Assembly (NCBI GenBank): GCA_013306675.1
Contig: JABLUY010000187.1
Span: forward strand, 1-64,000
From: Thraustochytrium sp. TN22
Lineage: Eukaryota; Sar; Bigyra; Thraustochytrida; Thraustochytriidae
Direction of reading: 5' to 3'
Length of the DNA: 64,000 nt
Shown here: positions 26,717 through 36,600 of the stretch, piece after piece
Layout of the letters: the number at the start of each line of letters is the position of its first letter
Position numbering within the stretch: the stretch's first letter is position 1
Notes under the pieces: model-generated
Database searches by the model: none
What the model saw: the letters and a program-made list of their open reading frames with translations, nothing else
Told to the model about the DNA's origin: nothing
Made by a program: the position numbers and the translations under genes

Positions 26717-29700
26717 ATGTACGAGATGGAGCCCATGCCGAATGAACGGGAGCCCGAGCATGAGGACGCGAGCACGGAGGTGACGGTACCGACGCCACCG
26801 CCGACGCCGACGCCTGCTGGTGGCAAGCACGAGGACCAGAAGGCCAACTCGGAGGCGCTGAGTGGCAACGAGGACAAGGACGAGGACGCAAAGGACAAGG
26901 ACAAGGACCAGGATACCAAGGCGCCGGCTTCGCTTGATGGCGGCAAGCCCTTGCGCATCGTGGCGCTCGGTACCGTCAATGCCGGCAAATCGACGCTGCT
27001 CAACGCCATCCTCGGCGCCGAGTTGCTCCCGTCCGCGGCGAAGATGGCGACGGGCTGCGTAACCTCCGTCGAGCACGACGCCAACTTGGAGCCCGGCAAG
27101 TTCGTCTGCTCCGACGAGGACGGGTCGACGAGCGTCTTCGGCGAGCAGGACTTTGCAAAGTCTTTCTCACACACGCGCACGCTCGAGTGGATTCGAGAGC
27201 AGAACGAGAAGATCGGCACGCCACGCGTCAAGGTGCTGGCAAATCTGACCACGCTGAGCAGCTTTCTGTCGCTCGGGCTGGTCCCTGGTCTCGCGCTCAT
27301 CGACTTGCCCGGCACGAACGAGGTACAGGGCATGCAGGACCGCCTGGAGCGCGTTGCTTCGGTACTCTGCGAGGCCAACATGGTCCTTATTGTGATCGGC
27401 CGCGACAGCATGGGCACTGGGGAGGTGGAGGCGCTGGCGGATCTCGTCAGGGCGCATGCGCCGGCCTCGAGTCGAGTCGCACTCCTCATCAACAAGATGG
27501 ACGGCCTGGAGGAGGAGGAAGCTGAGGCCGTTCGCGTTGAGGCGCTTGAGGGACGCTATCCAGACGCGGAACTCTCCCGTCTCTTTGCTGGCCGAACCGC
27601 AAGCATCTACTTCACGCGTGGGCTGGACGCGCTGCGGGCTCAGTGCCGGGGCTGCAGCTTGACCAAGTGCAAGGTTGCAGATGCATTTCGGAACATCATC
27701 AGCTCGCTCTCCGGAGAGGCGAAGAAGGCCGCCAGATCCCAGTTGGGCGCTTTCGAAGACCTCGTCGAGAAGGAAGAGGGCCCTGGCGCCGTGGGACCCT
27801 TTTTGACAGCAACCGACATGGATGAAAAGGACGCTTACGCTCGCCAGCTGCATGACGCTCTCGCCGCCACTTTGCGCGAGCATGCCGGCCTGGCCGAGTT
27901 CTGGAGCGACCTTGTCCGGAACATCGTTGGGGCCGCCTGTGAGCAAGTGACGGGTGTTCTCGAGCGAGCGGACGAGCAGGGCGACCTTCTCGCTCTCAAC
28001 ACGAGATCGTGGGCAGAGCTCCGCGCCGCCGCGCCCGCAGAGGTGCACCGCCTGGACCAGCTCGCCCAGCTGCGCGAGACCTTTGGGGCCTTCGTGGTCG
28101 CAACGCGCAGCAAGGTTGGCGGGAGCTCGTACGCTGGCATCGTCGAGGACGCCCTGCGCGAGACGAGCGCCACCATCGTGCGGGTCGTCGAAGACAACGC
28201 GCGCAGCGATGGCATTTGCTTCGCGACTAGCGCCTCGCCCAATGGGATGGACGAAGTACTCCGCCGCGCGTCGACTGCCTACGCGAAGGCGGCTGTGGAG
28301 AAGCTGGCTCGCAGGCTCACGCAGGTGCTGAACCCTGGCAACGATAGCGGACTACCTGCAGCGGATACGCGCCTCTCCCCCTGCTGGAACGAGGTCCGTC
28401 AGTCTGCATCTGACCTCGTCTGGCGACTCGATGCTGCGCTGGATCTGCATTACGAGCTTCCCCACGTCCGCGCGTCCTTGGAGCGCAACCTGAAGGACGT
28501 CGTGGGCGCCAGCAGTGCCACTCTTCTGCTCGATACGCTGAACAGCTTGCTCTTCGAGCGAATCTGGCGGGCATCCCCCCAGCAGCAGGACACGTGGCCC
28601 GACCACCTCAGCGCAGAAGACGCTCTTGCACACGCCGCGAGCGCGCTCACGCAGGAAGCGCTACGTGTTCACTGCACCGCCCTTCAGACCATGGCAAACG
28701 AGCGCCAGGAACTGGGCCCGACCTGGTCGCGCATTGCAAGGGCTTCACCGAAGCTCCTTCGCAAGGCCGAAGCGCTACGCGACGTTGAGGCCTCCTGGCG
28801 GCACGTTTCGAGCTGCCTGGGAGACCTCTGTGCCGACCTGGAACTCTGCTTCGGGGAGCCCTTTGACCTTCTGCTCCGGGGAACCGTCAACTGGACCATT
28901 TTCTCCCGCGTCCGCGCCTGCATGGGCACGCAACATTTCCAGGACGTCTCGACGGTCAGCAACGACTCGGTGGTCAACGACCTGATCGAGCAGAGCAAGT
29001 GCAAAGTCGCCGAAGAGGCGGCAAAGGCCTACGCCTTGTGTCTCTGCCAAGGCCACGTCACGCAGGTGGCGTCAAGCGCTGCTCGTCTCGAGAAGAACGC
29101 CGCCACGACGCGCGAGCTAGTGCAGCTCGGGAACAGCCTCAACGGTGACCGCACCCTCCCTGTGCTCGCACAGGACCTGCGAAAGGAGCTTGGTGCCCTC
29201 GGCCAGGCAAACGACCCGGTGCTGCGCGTTGTCCAAGACTTCGTGCAGCGCGTGAGTGGCTCTCGGACGGACGGCGACCACCCCACCCGTCAAGTCCATA
29301 GCCACGCGGAACTGCCAGCCTTTGTCCACGAACTTGCTCAGGAGCTGACCAAAAGGTCGGTGACCAAAGCCCTTCAGGACGAGCTCCACCACGAAATTGC
29401 GCATCAAGCCGAGGCCGACGACACCGCCGCCGGCACTTTCAAGAGAGGACTCCAAGGTTTGTTTTCGCGAGTCTCAGGTGGCCGTGGATCCACAAAAGTC
29501 CCGCCGGTGCCGCAACCGAGCTGCGTACGCGCGCTCTTTGCGTTCCTCGATCGCACGGCTCCAGAGAAAAGCGCAACCCTGCAGCGCGACTTTGACCTCG
29601 TCACTCGCGTTCGGATCTTCGAGCGGAGCACGCAAGAGCTCTTTGTCGAGGAGGTTATCACCTCCATGTGGCCCGAGGCCTGGAAGGCTGCGCAAGAGCA

Positions 29701-30733
29701 AGTTCTGGCTGAACTTCCGAAACTCGAAAAGCACCGCCGTCAAGCTGCGAACAACCCGCTTTGCGAAGCCGCGACGAACCTGATCTGCGATGACCTCAAC
29801 TTCAGTCTCGTCGGTCTCCTCCTGCAGACAGCGTGCAGGAACCACAACCGCGCCGAGCACAACCAAATTTTCGTCGAGGCGACCCAGCGACGGAGCACCG
29901 TCTCGGTTCCGGACAAGTGGGCGAAGGCACAGATCTACTTTCCTGGCCTCGAAGAAGCGCTGCAAGACGAACTTTTCAGTGTGGACGAGTCGATGCGCTC
30001 CAAGGAGCTAGAGCGCTGCGAAGATCTCTCTATCGACTTGCTCGTCGCCACCTGCGAGAAGCACGATGGAGTCAGGCACTTCATTGAGGCCCTCTATCCG
30101 GCCGTTTTGGAGTGGGTTTCCTTCATCGAGGTCGCCGAAGGCGCGCTGACATATAGCTGTGGCAGCGCGAATGAAGCACGCCGTGTCATGGCAGCGACCA
30201 TCAGCAACAACGCCTGCTCTGCTAGAAGCCACCCAGCTTATGACGCGGTGTATGCCTGGGTCACCGAAGTCCACGCCGGCACAGCGCACCTCGACAACCA
30301 GAAGGTCGAGATGACCGAGGACGAGCAGAGTGCGGCATTCGCCTCAGGCTTCGCAAAGGTGCTCGGAGTCGCCGGGACGGCGGCAGTGATTGTTGCCCTC
30401 GGCCCGGGCTTCGGCTTTCTCGCTGCCATGGGCGAGATCGGTGCAGCGGTGGCAAGTGTCCTCGGAATCAGTTCGACAGTGATCACCGGATGGTGGAAGG
30501 GCAGCAGCGACAGTGACAACCTGAGTGCCCGCGAAGCTCGGCGCCTCCAGAGCTTCTATCTCGCGCCTTATCTCGAGCACATCGGTCAGGTCAAGACTCT
30601 CGCTACGGCCACAGTCCAGCTCATCGATAACCTGGCGACAGGTCCTCTGGATGATCAGCAATGCGCCATCGACATCTTCAAGAGAGCCGTGGAGCACGCC
30701 TCGGAGCATTTCGTCATCACCACGCACAAGTGA
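26717..30733 (+). CDS. Giant dynamin-like GTPase with C-terminal membrane segment, copy 1
   Basis: A protein of about 1338 residues. A charged, Pro/Lys/Asp-rich N-terminal tail (to about 26,940) is followed by a large-GTPase domain: G1 GTVNAGKST, G2 Thr in GCVTSVEHD, G3 DLPG, G4 NKMDG. The order and wording (STLLNAILGAELLPS) resemble bacterial dynamin-like proteins and mitofusin/EHD-type GTPases more than classical dynamins. About 700 residues of helical sequence follow. Near the C-terminus (30,346-30,490) lies a Gly/Ala/Val-rich hydrophobic stretch (KVLGVAGTAAVIVALGPGF, then AAMGEIGAAVASVLG) that looks like a membrane-inserting hairpin, then an amphipathic end. The first ATG in frame is at 26717; the frame is open upstream to a GTG at 26597. 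The stop codon is 31 bp from the stop of the next, convergent GTPase gene. Function is not known. Confidence 0.85.
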   Translation: MYEMEPMPNEREPEHEDASTEVTVPTPPPTPTPAGGKHEDQKANSEALSGNEDKDEDAKDKDKDQDTKAPASLDGGKPLRIVALGTVNAGKSTLLNAILGAELLPSAAKMATGCVTSVEHDANLEPGKFVCSDEDGSTSVFGEQDFAKSFSHTRTLEWIREQNEKIGTPRVKVLANLTTLSSFLSLGLVPGLALIDLPGTNEVQGMQDRLERVASVLCEANMVLIVIGRDSMGTGEVEALADLVRAHAPASSRVALLINKMDGLEEEEAEAVRVEALEGRYPDAELSRLFAGRTASIYFTRGLDALRAQCRGCSLTKCKVADAFRNIISSLSGEAKKAARSQLGAFEDLVEKEEGPGAVGPFLTATDMDEKDAYARQLHDALAATLREHAGLAEFWSDLVRNIVGAACEQVTGVLERADEQGDLLALNTRSWAELRAAAPAEVHRLDQLAQLRETFGAFVVATRSKVGGSSYAGIVEDALRETSATIVRVVEDNARSDGICFATSASPNGMDEVLRRASTAYAKAAVEKLARRLTQVLNPGNDSGLPAADTRLSPCWNEVRQSASDLVWRLDAALDLHYELPHVRASLERNLKDVVGASSATLLLDTLNSLLFERIWRASPQQQDTWPDHLSAEDALAHAASALTQEALRVHCTALQTMANERQELGPTWSRIARASPKLLRKAEALRDVEASWRHVSSCLGDLCADLELCFGEPFDLLLRGTVNWTIFSRVRACMGTQHFQDVSTVSNDSVVNDLIEQSKCKVAEEAAKAYALCLCQGHVTQVASSAARLEKNAATTRELVQLGNSLNGDRTLPVLAQDLRKELGALGQANDPVLRVVQDFVQRVSGSRTDGDHPTRQVHSHAELPAFVHELAQELTKRSVTKALQDELHHEIAHQAEADDTAAGTFKRGLQGLFSRVSGGRGSTKVPPVPQPSCVRALFAFLDRTAPEKSATLQRDFDLVTRVRIFERSTQELFVEEVITSMWPEAWKAAQEQVLAELPKLEKHRRQAANNPLCEAATNLICDDLNFSLVGLLLQTACRNHNRAEHNQIFVEATQRRSTVSVPDKWAKAQIYFPGLEEALQDELFSVDESMRSKELERCEDLSIDLLVATCEKHDGVRHFIEALYPAVLEWVSFIEVAEGALTYSCGSANEARRVMAATISNNACSARSHPAYDAVYAWVTEVHAGTAHLDNQKVEMTEDEQSAAFASGFAKVLGVAGTAAVIVALGPGFGFLAAMGEIGAAVASVLGISSTVITGWWKGSSDSDNLSAREARRLQSFYLAPYLEHIGQVKTLATATVQLIDNLATGPLDDQQCAIDIFKRAVEHASEHFVITTHK

Positions 30734-30764
30734 ATAAGAAACAAAGATTTCGCTTTTTTACTTG

Positions 30765-32762
30765 TTAGGCGATACGGGCCACGCAGCGCTGGACAAGGTC
30801 CACGCGCTCTTGGAGCGCCTGGCGCCGCGCCATCTGGGCGTCGTCCTCGGATAGACAGTGCTCGCGCAGGACAGGGTCGCTGGCAAGCTCTGTGGAGATC
30901 GACTTGATGGCTTGCTGCACGGAGAGGACCAGCTGCGTGTAGACGATGCGCGGGACCTGGAGGCGCATGGTCCTGATCACATGAAGCGCATGCTGCTGCG
31001 TTCGACGGAGAACCATCAGGACGGAGGCGTTGGCGCCGCTCTCATCTTCCGCTGGGACCAGTGAACGCATCAAAATGTCCAACGCGGCGCGCCCCGGTCC
31101 GCCCGTCACGCTTTCCACCGCATCGGCCACGCCAATGCGCTGCGAGCGACTCAGCGTGCTCAAAATGCTCAGAAAGTCGCTCCCTGGGCCGTCCATTCTA
31201 GCCAGATCGCCATTCGCCCCAAAGCGCGGGTACATGCGCTCAGCGTCTGCCAATGCGTACAGGTATTCTTGCACAGAGGCATGCTTCTGGCGCGCGCGCT
31301 CATGCAGGCGCTGCCGCACGGTCTCCACGAGCCGGGCGAAGCCGCGCGCCAGGCGGACCTGCTCCGGCTCGTCCAGGAGCGCATCGATGGCGCGGTGCAC
31401 CTCCTCGAGGGCCTGGAGGGCGAAGCCGTCCATACTCTCCTGCAGCGGCTGCGCCACGCACTCGTCCACGAGCGTCTCAAAGGTCCCAATGGATTCCATG
31501 TCTGCGCAGCTCCCGATGTTGCACATCAGCTCGCTTGCCCTGCGCCGCACGGCCTCGTCTTGTATGAGGGAGTCGTGCCGCGGCGAGATGCGCCGCTGCA
31601 AGTCCTCCCCGAACGCAGCAGCCGCATCGTCAAAGTTCTTGCCCAACAAGGTGGCCGGGGCGCCCTTCGGATTGCGCGTCCTCGTCTTCTTGTCCAGGTT
31701 CTCGCGCAGCCCGTCCAGGAAAGCCTGCACCATGCCAAACTCCTCATCCTTGCGCAGCGTGCCCAGGCCCTCCAGCTCGCGAGCCAGGCCGGCGCCGTGT
31801 GCGCGCAGCTTCGACTCGAAGTCTCGCTGGAAGCTGCGCAGGAAGCGCTCCTGGATGCCTTGAATGCGCGCGCGCAGCGTCGTTACGCCCCAGAGTTCCG
31901 GGTCGAGCCGGTCAAAGCCGCTGCAGAAGAGCTCCGCCTCGCGTTCCAGCACCTCGCCCGGCGTCAGGCCAGCCTCGTCGCCAAGTCGCGTGCGGACAGC
32001 CACGAATCCGTGCCGCAGCGTGATACCGCCCGAACCCTTGGACCGGAGCAGCTCCACCACAGCTGCCTTGTGCGAGGCGTCGTGCATGACGTGATCCGTC
32101 TTGGTGATGACGCCAAGCGTGCGGTGGCCCTCCGGGTCCACCTGCCGCGCCAGCTGGAATGCCTTGCAGTTTTGCAGATCCTCGGTGCTCGGGTTCACCA
32201 CCAGAATTACCGCCGCCGGGTTCGCAATGTACCGCTGCACCAGGCCGACAGTGCGCGTGTACATGACCTTGTCCGCGCCTTCGTCCCCGCCCGCCATCAC
32301 CTGCACGATGCCCGGCAGGTCAATGAGCTCCAGGTCCGGTCGGTCCGCCTCGGTCACCTCGACGTGCAGCGGGGCCTCGCCGATGGCCGCCCCGGTCGGC
32401 TGCTTCTCGCGCAGAAGCCGCTGCAGGTCCGCGGGCGTCGCCGCGTGCTCCCCGTCCACGGACGCCGTCCACGCGCTGCCCGGCTGCCCGCTTCGCGAGC
32501 GCACGATGATGGGCCTCGTCGTCACGGTTCCTGTTCCGCGCGGCAGCGCCACGCCCGTCAGCGCCTCCAGCACCGAGCTCTTGGCCGACGACTGGTTGCC
32601 GCACACCACGATGCCCGGAATGTCCAGATCCTCCGCCGCCAGCTCCTGCCGCGCCTCCGCCAGCGTATCCAGCAGGTCGCGCACGCGCGCGGCCCCCGTC
32701 CACGCCGCGAGACCCTCGCTCTGGTCGCCATTCCCGTCGCGCGGCGCCTGCTGCGTGCACAT
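30765..32762 (-). CDS. Dynamin/Mx-like large GTPase, copy 2
   Basis: A 665-residue near-duplicate of the gene at 23,860-25,857. Over the 702-residue shared open frame I count about 18 amino-acid differences (97% identity), scattered along the length. Silent sites are also mostly identical. G1 GNQSSAKSS, G3 DLPG and G4 TKTD are unchanged. Changes include Ser to Gly before LVQRY, Val-Gly to Ala-Arg in GDL(VG/AR)MDGPG, and Arg to Cys in SELM(R/C)NIG. The upstream ATG of copy 1 is GTG here (32,871-32,873), so the start is placed at the shared ATG 32762. Both copies look intact, so neither is an obvious pseudogene. It is divergent from giant GTPase copy 2 and convergent with giant GTPase copy 1. 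Confidence 0.9.
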   Translation of the reverse strand: MCTQQAPRDGNGDQSEGLAAWTGAARVRDLLDTLAEARQELAAEDLDIPGIVVCGNQSSAKSSVLEALTGVALPRGTGTVTTRPIIVRSRSGQPGSAWTASVDGEHAATPADLQRLLREKQPTGAAIGEAPLHVEVTEADRPDLELIDLPGIVQVMAGGDEGADKVMYTRTVGLVQRYIANPAAVILVVNPSTEDLQNCKAFQLARQVDPEGHRTLGVITKTDHVMHDASHKAAVVELLRSKGSGGITLRHGFVAVRTRLGDEAGLTPGEVLEREAELFCSGFDRLDPELWGVTTLRARIQGIQERFLRSFQRDFESKLRAHGAGLARELEGLGTLRKDEEFGMVQAFLDGLRENLDKKTRTRNPKGAPATLLGKNFDDAAAAFGEDLQRRISPRHDSLIQDEAVRRRASELMCNIGSCADMESIGTFETLVDECVAQPLQESMDGFALQALEEVHRAIDALLDEPEQVRLARGFARLVETVRQRLHERARQKHASVQEYLYALADAERMYPRFGANGDLARMDGPGSDFLSILSTLSRSQRIGVADAVESVTGGPGRAALDILMRSLVPAEDESGANASVLMVLRRTQQHALHVIRTMRLQVPRIVYTQLVLSVQQAIKSISTELASDPVLREHCLSEDDAQMARRQALQERVDLVQRCVARIA

Positions 32763-33424
32763 GATCCTGTTGGCTCCCAAGAGCTCGCGCTTTCCAGTTC
32801 TGTTGCCGCCCCCCCCGCCGCGCTGCGTCTCGCCGAACGCGAGCGTCTCCCCGCGCCCGCGCAGCGCGTGCACCTAGCCAGGTCTGCTGCCAGCGTCTCG
32901 CCGATCGCCGACCGCCGGCGAGGCTTTCGCCACAGTCGAGCCATCCACGATTTCACGTTGCCGGATCGAGGACAACTCAGCGCGGCCGCGCGGCCTGGCA
33001 TTGAACAGCCCGGCTCCCTGAGTGGTGACGGCAGGCCCGCAGCCGAATGCAGCGACCAGCACGCCTGGCGCGGCGCGTGGCGAGCTCCGGCCGCGGCCTG
33101 CCACTGGTCACTGCAGTGACTTGTCCGAGACTCACTGGCAGATGACTGTCAAGGTCAACGCCAGCCACAGGGCCCGCTGGCACTGCACCACTACTGCACT
33201 CAGCTGGGTGGCTCAGGCTGCTTCGCGTCGCCGCTCGCGGCCGGGTCGCATGTCGACAGACGCGACACAACACTGCATCCGAACAGACCGGCCGGGCACG
33301 GTGCGCGGCCGCGACGGCCGCCGACGGCCGCGCGCGGCCCGGGCCGGCCGGCCGGTGTCCGAGTGTCGTGTGCACGATGGCGACAGTCTTACACACACAG
33401 CAGCACTGCAAACGATCAAGCAGA

Positions 33425-33458
33425 CTCCGAGGGCTCCGAGGGCTCCGAGGGCTCCGAG
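33425..33458. repeat. GGCTCCGAG tandem repeat
   Basis: Three to four head-to-tail 9-bp units, seen directly, absent from the unit 1 spacer. Confidence 0.75.
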
Positions 33459-33547
33459 TCGACTCGCACGTTTGCGTAGCCCAGGCCTGGAACTGGCCTG
33501 CGGGCCAAATTCCAGCTCGTTCGATCGTGCCACCGCGCAAACCTGCT

Positions 33548-33565
33548 CGCGTCTGCGCAGACGCG
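33548..33565. promoter_or_regulatory. 18-bp perfect palindrome, unit 2
   Basis: Identical to the palindrome at 26,572-26,589 (CGCGTCTGCGCAGACGCG) and at the same place relative to the giant GTPase frame. Confidence 0.55.
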
Positions 33566-33635
33566 GCACGCGCTGCCAGTGCCTTCGAAGACGACTCCAA
33601 AGCTCAAACGCTGGCAGCAAGGAAAGGGGGAGATC

Positions 33636-36600
33636 ATGGAGACGCATGCAGACGAACCTGGCGGTCCTAAAGCGGGCGTTGGCAGCTGGTTTTCGTATGG
33701 GAAGGTGCCCATGCCTGATGAATTGGAGCTCGAGCATGAGGACGTGAGCCCAGAGGTGGCGGTGCCGTCGCCACCGCCAACGCCGTCGCTGCCTGCTGGG
33801 GGCGAGCACGACGACGTGGACGAGAACTCGAAGGTGACCGACGTGAAAGTTCCGCCGCAACTGCCAGACGGCAGCGAGGACAAGGTCGCCGCCATGGAGG
33901 ACAGGAACAAGATCCTGGGGACCAAGGCGCAAGCTCCGCATGATAGCAGCAAGCCCTTGCGCATCGTGGCGCTCGGGACCGTCAATGCCGGCAAATCGAC
34001 GCTGCTCAACGCCATCCTCGGCGCCGAGTTGCTCCCGTCCGCGGCGAAGATCGCGACGGGCTGCGTGACCTCCGTCGAGCACGACGCCAACTTGGAGCCC
34101 GGCAAGTTCGTCTGCTCCGACGAGGACGGGTCGACGAGCGTCTTCGGCGAGCAGGACTATGCAAAGTCTTTCTCACACACGCGCACGCTCGAGTGGATTC
34201 GAGAGCAGAACGAGAAGATCGGCACGCCACGCGTTAAGGTGCTGGCAAATCTGACCACGCTGAGCAGCTTTCTGTCGCTCGGGCTGGTCCCTGGTCTCGC
34301 GCTCATCGACTTGCCCGGCACGAACGAGGTGCAGGGCATGCGAGACCGCCTGAAGTGCGTTGCTTCGGTGCTCCGCGAGGCCGACATGGTCCTTATTGTA
34401 GTTGGCCGCGACAGCATGGGCACTTCGGAGGTGGAGGAGCTGGCGGGTCACGTCAAGGACCATGCGCCGGCTTCGAGTCGAGTCGCCCTTTTTATCAACA
34501 AGATGGACGGCCTGAAGGTAGAGGAAGCCGAGGCCGTTCGCGCAGAGGCGCTTGAGAAGCGCTATCCAGACGCGGAACTCTCCCGTCTCTTCGCTGGCCG
34601 AACCGCAAGCGTCTACTTCACGCGTGGGCTGGACGCGCTGCAGGCTCAATGTCGGGGCTGCAACCTGAACGAGTGCGAGATTGCAGTTGCATGCAATAAC
34701 ATCCTCAAGTCGCTGTCCGGAGAGGCGAGGAAGGCCGTCAGATCCCAGCTGAGGGCTTTCGAAGACCTCGTTGAGGAGGGGGAGGACCTTGGCGCGAAGG
34801 GTGCCGTGGGACCCTTTTTGACAGCAACCGACATGGATAAAAAGGAGGCGTACGCTCGCCAGCTGCATGACGCTCTCGCCGCGACTCTGCGCGAGCATGC
34901 TGGCCTGGCCACATTCTGGAACGATCTCATCCAGAACATTGTTGGGTCCTCCTGTGAGCAAGTGGCGGGTGTTCTCGAGCGAGCGGACGAGAAGGGCGAC
35001 CTTCTGGCTCTCGACACTGGATCGTGGGCAGAGCTCCGCGCCGCCGCGCCCGCAGAGGTGCATCGCCTAGACCAGCTCGCCCAGCTGCGCGAGACCTTTG
35101 CGTCCTTCGTGGACGCGGCGCGGAGCAAGGTTGGCAAGAGCTCGTACGCTGGCATCGTCGAGGACGCCCTGCGCGAGACAAGCGCCACCATCGTGCGGAT
35201 CGTCGAAGAGAACGCGCGCAACGACGGCATTCGCTTCGCGATTAGCCCCTCAGCCGATGGGATGGACGAAGTACTCCGCCGCGCGTCGACTGCCTATGCC
35301 AAGGCGGCTGTGGAGAAGCTGGCTCGCATGCTCACGCAAGTGTTGAAGCCTGGTGACGACATCGAAGTACCTCCAGCGCGCACGCGCCTCTCGGCCTGCT
35401 GGGACGAAGTCCGTCAGTCTGCACCTGACCTCGTAAGGCGACTCGATGCTGCGCTGGATCTGCATTACAGACTTCCTTCCGTCAGCACGACCATCAAGTG
35501 CATCTTGGGGGACGTTGTGGACGCCAAAAGCGTCAGTTCCCTGCTCGCTATGCTGCACGACTTGCTCGTCGAGCTAGTCTGTGCGGCATCGTCACAGCAG
35601 CAGGATTCGAGGTTTGACCACCTCTCCGCAGAAGATGCGCTCGCGCACGCCGCGCGCGCGCTCGCGCAGGAAGCGATTCGTGTTCACTGCACCGCTGTTC
35701 AACGCACGCCGAGTGGGCACAACAAGCTAGGCCCAGCCTGGTCGCGCATCAAGGAAACCTCACCAGAGCTCCATGAGAAGGCCGCAGCGCTACGCGACAT
35801 CGAGGCCTCCTGGTGGCACGTTTCGAGCTGCTTGGGAAAACTCAGCGCTGACCTGGCACTCTGCTTCGGGGACTCATTCGACAATCTCCTCCGAGGCACC
35901 GTCAATGAGACCAATTCCTCGCTCGTCTGTGACTGCATGGGCATGAACGGAGCGCAGGACGTGAGCAACGACTCAGTCAAAGACCTTATCGAACAGGGCA
36001 AGTGCAAAGCCGCCGAAGAGGCGGCAAAGGCCTACGCCTCGAACGTCTGCCGAAAGCACGTCACGCACGGGGCGTCGAGCGCTGCTCGTCTCGAGGAGAA
36101 CGCCGTCACAACGCGCGAGCTGGTGCAACTCGAGAAGTTCCTCATCGACGACACCGTGCTCCCTAAGCTCGCACAGGACCTGCGGAGCGAACTCAATGCC
36201 GGCGATCTGGCAAGCGACCCGGTGTTGCGCGAAGTCCAAGACTTCGTGCAGCGCGTGACTGGTTCTCGGACGGACGGCGACACCTCTGCCCAACAAGTCC
36301 ATAGCCACAAGGAGCTGCAAGCTCATGTCCACGAACTTGCTCAGGAGCTATCCAAAAGGTCGGTGACCAAGGCTCTTCAGGAAGAGCTCAAGGTCGAAAT
36401 TGCTCATCAAGCCGAAGCCGACAACACCATCTTCGGCACCATTCCTGAAGAGCTCGAGGTCGAAAATGCTCATCAAGCCGAGGCCGGCAACACCCCCTTC
36501 GGCGCCCTCAGAAGCGGAATCCAAGTTGCCTTGGAGCGATTCTCAGACGGATTCAAATTCCACTCTCAAGACTCTGCTGATGCCTCGACGGAAGTCCCAT

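Larger units (their letters stand above)
23855..30755. repeat. Tandem duplication unit 1 (dynamin-like GTPase pair)
   Basis: The first of two direct repeats of about 6.9 kb. Identity with unit 2 begins sharply at ACTTGTTAGGCG (23,855 here, 30,760 in unit 2). It runs through the minus-strand dynamin-like gene, weakens in the divergent spacer, and returns across the plus-strand giant GTPase gene. The offset between the two minus-strand stops is 6905 bp. Confidence 0.9.
32763..33635. promoter_or_regulatory. Divergent promoter region of GTPase pair 2
   Basis: The spacer between outward-facing starts. It resembles unit 1 only near its two ends. It holds a GGCTCCGAG tandem repeat (33,425-33,458) and the same 18-bp palindrome as unit 1 (33,548-33,565). 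As in unit 1, the giant GTPase frame is open upstream of the first ATG as far as a GTG (33,579). Confidence 0.5.
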
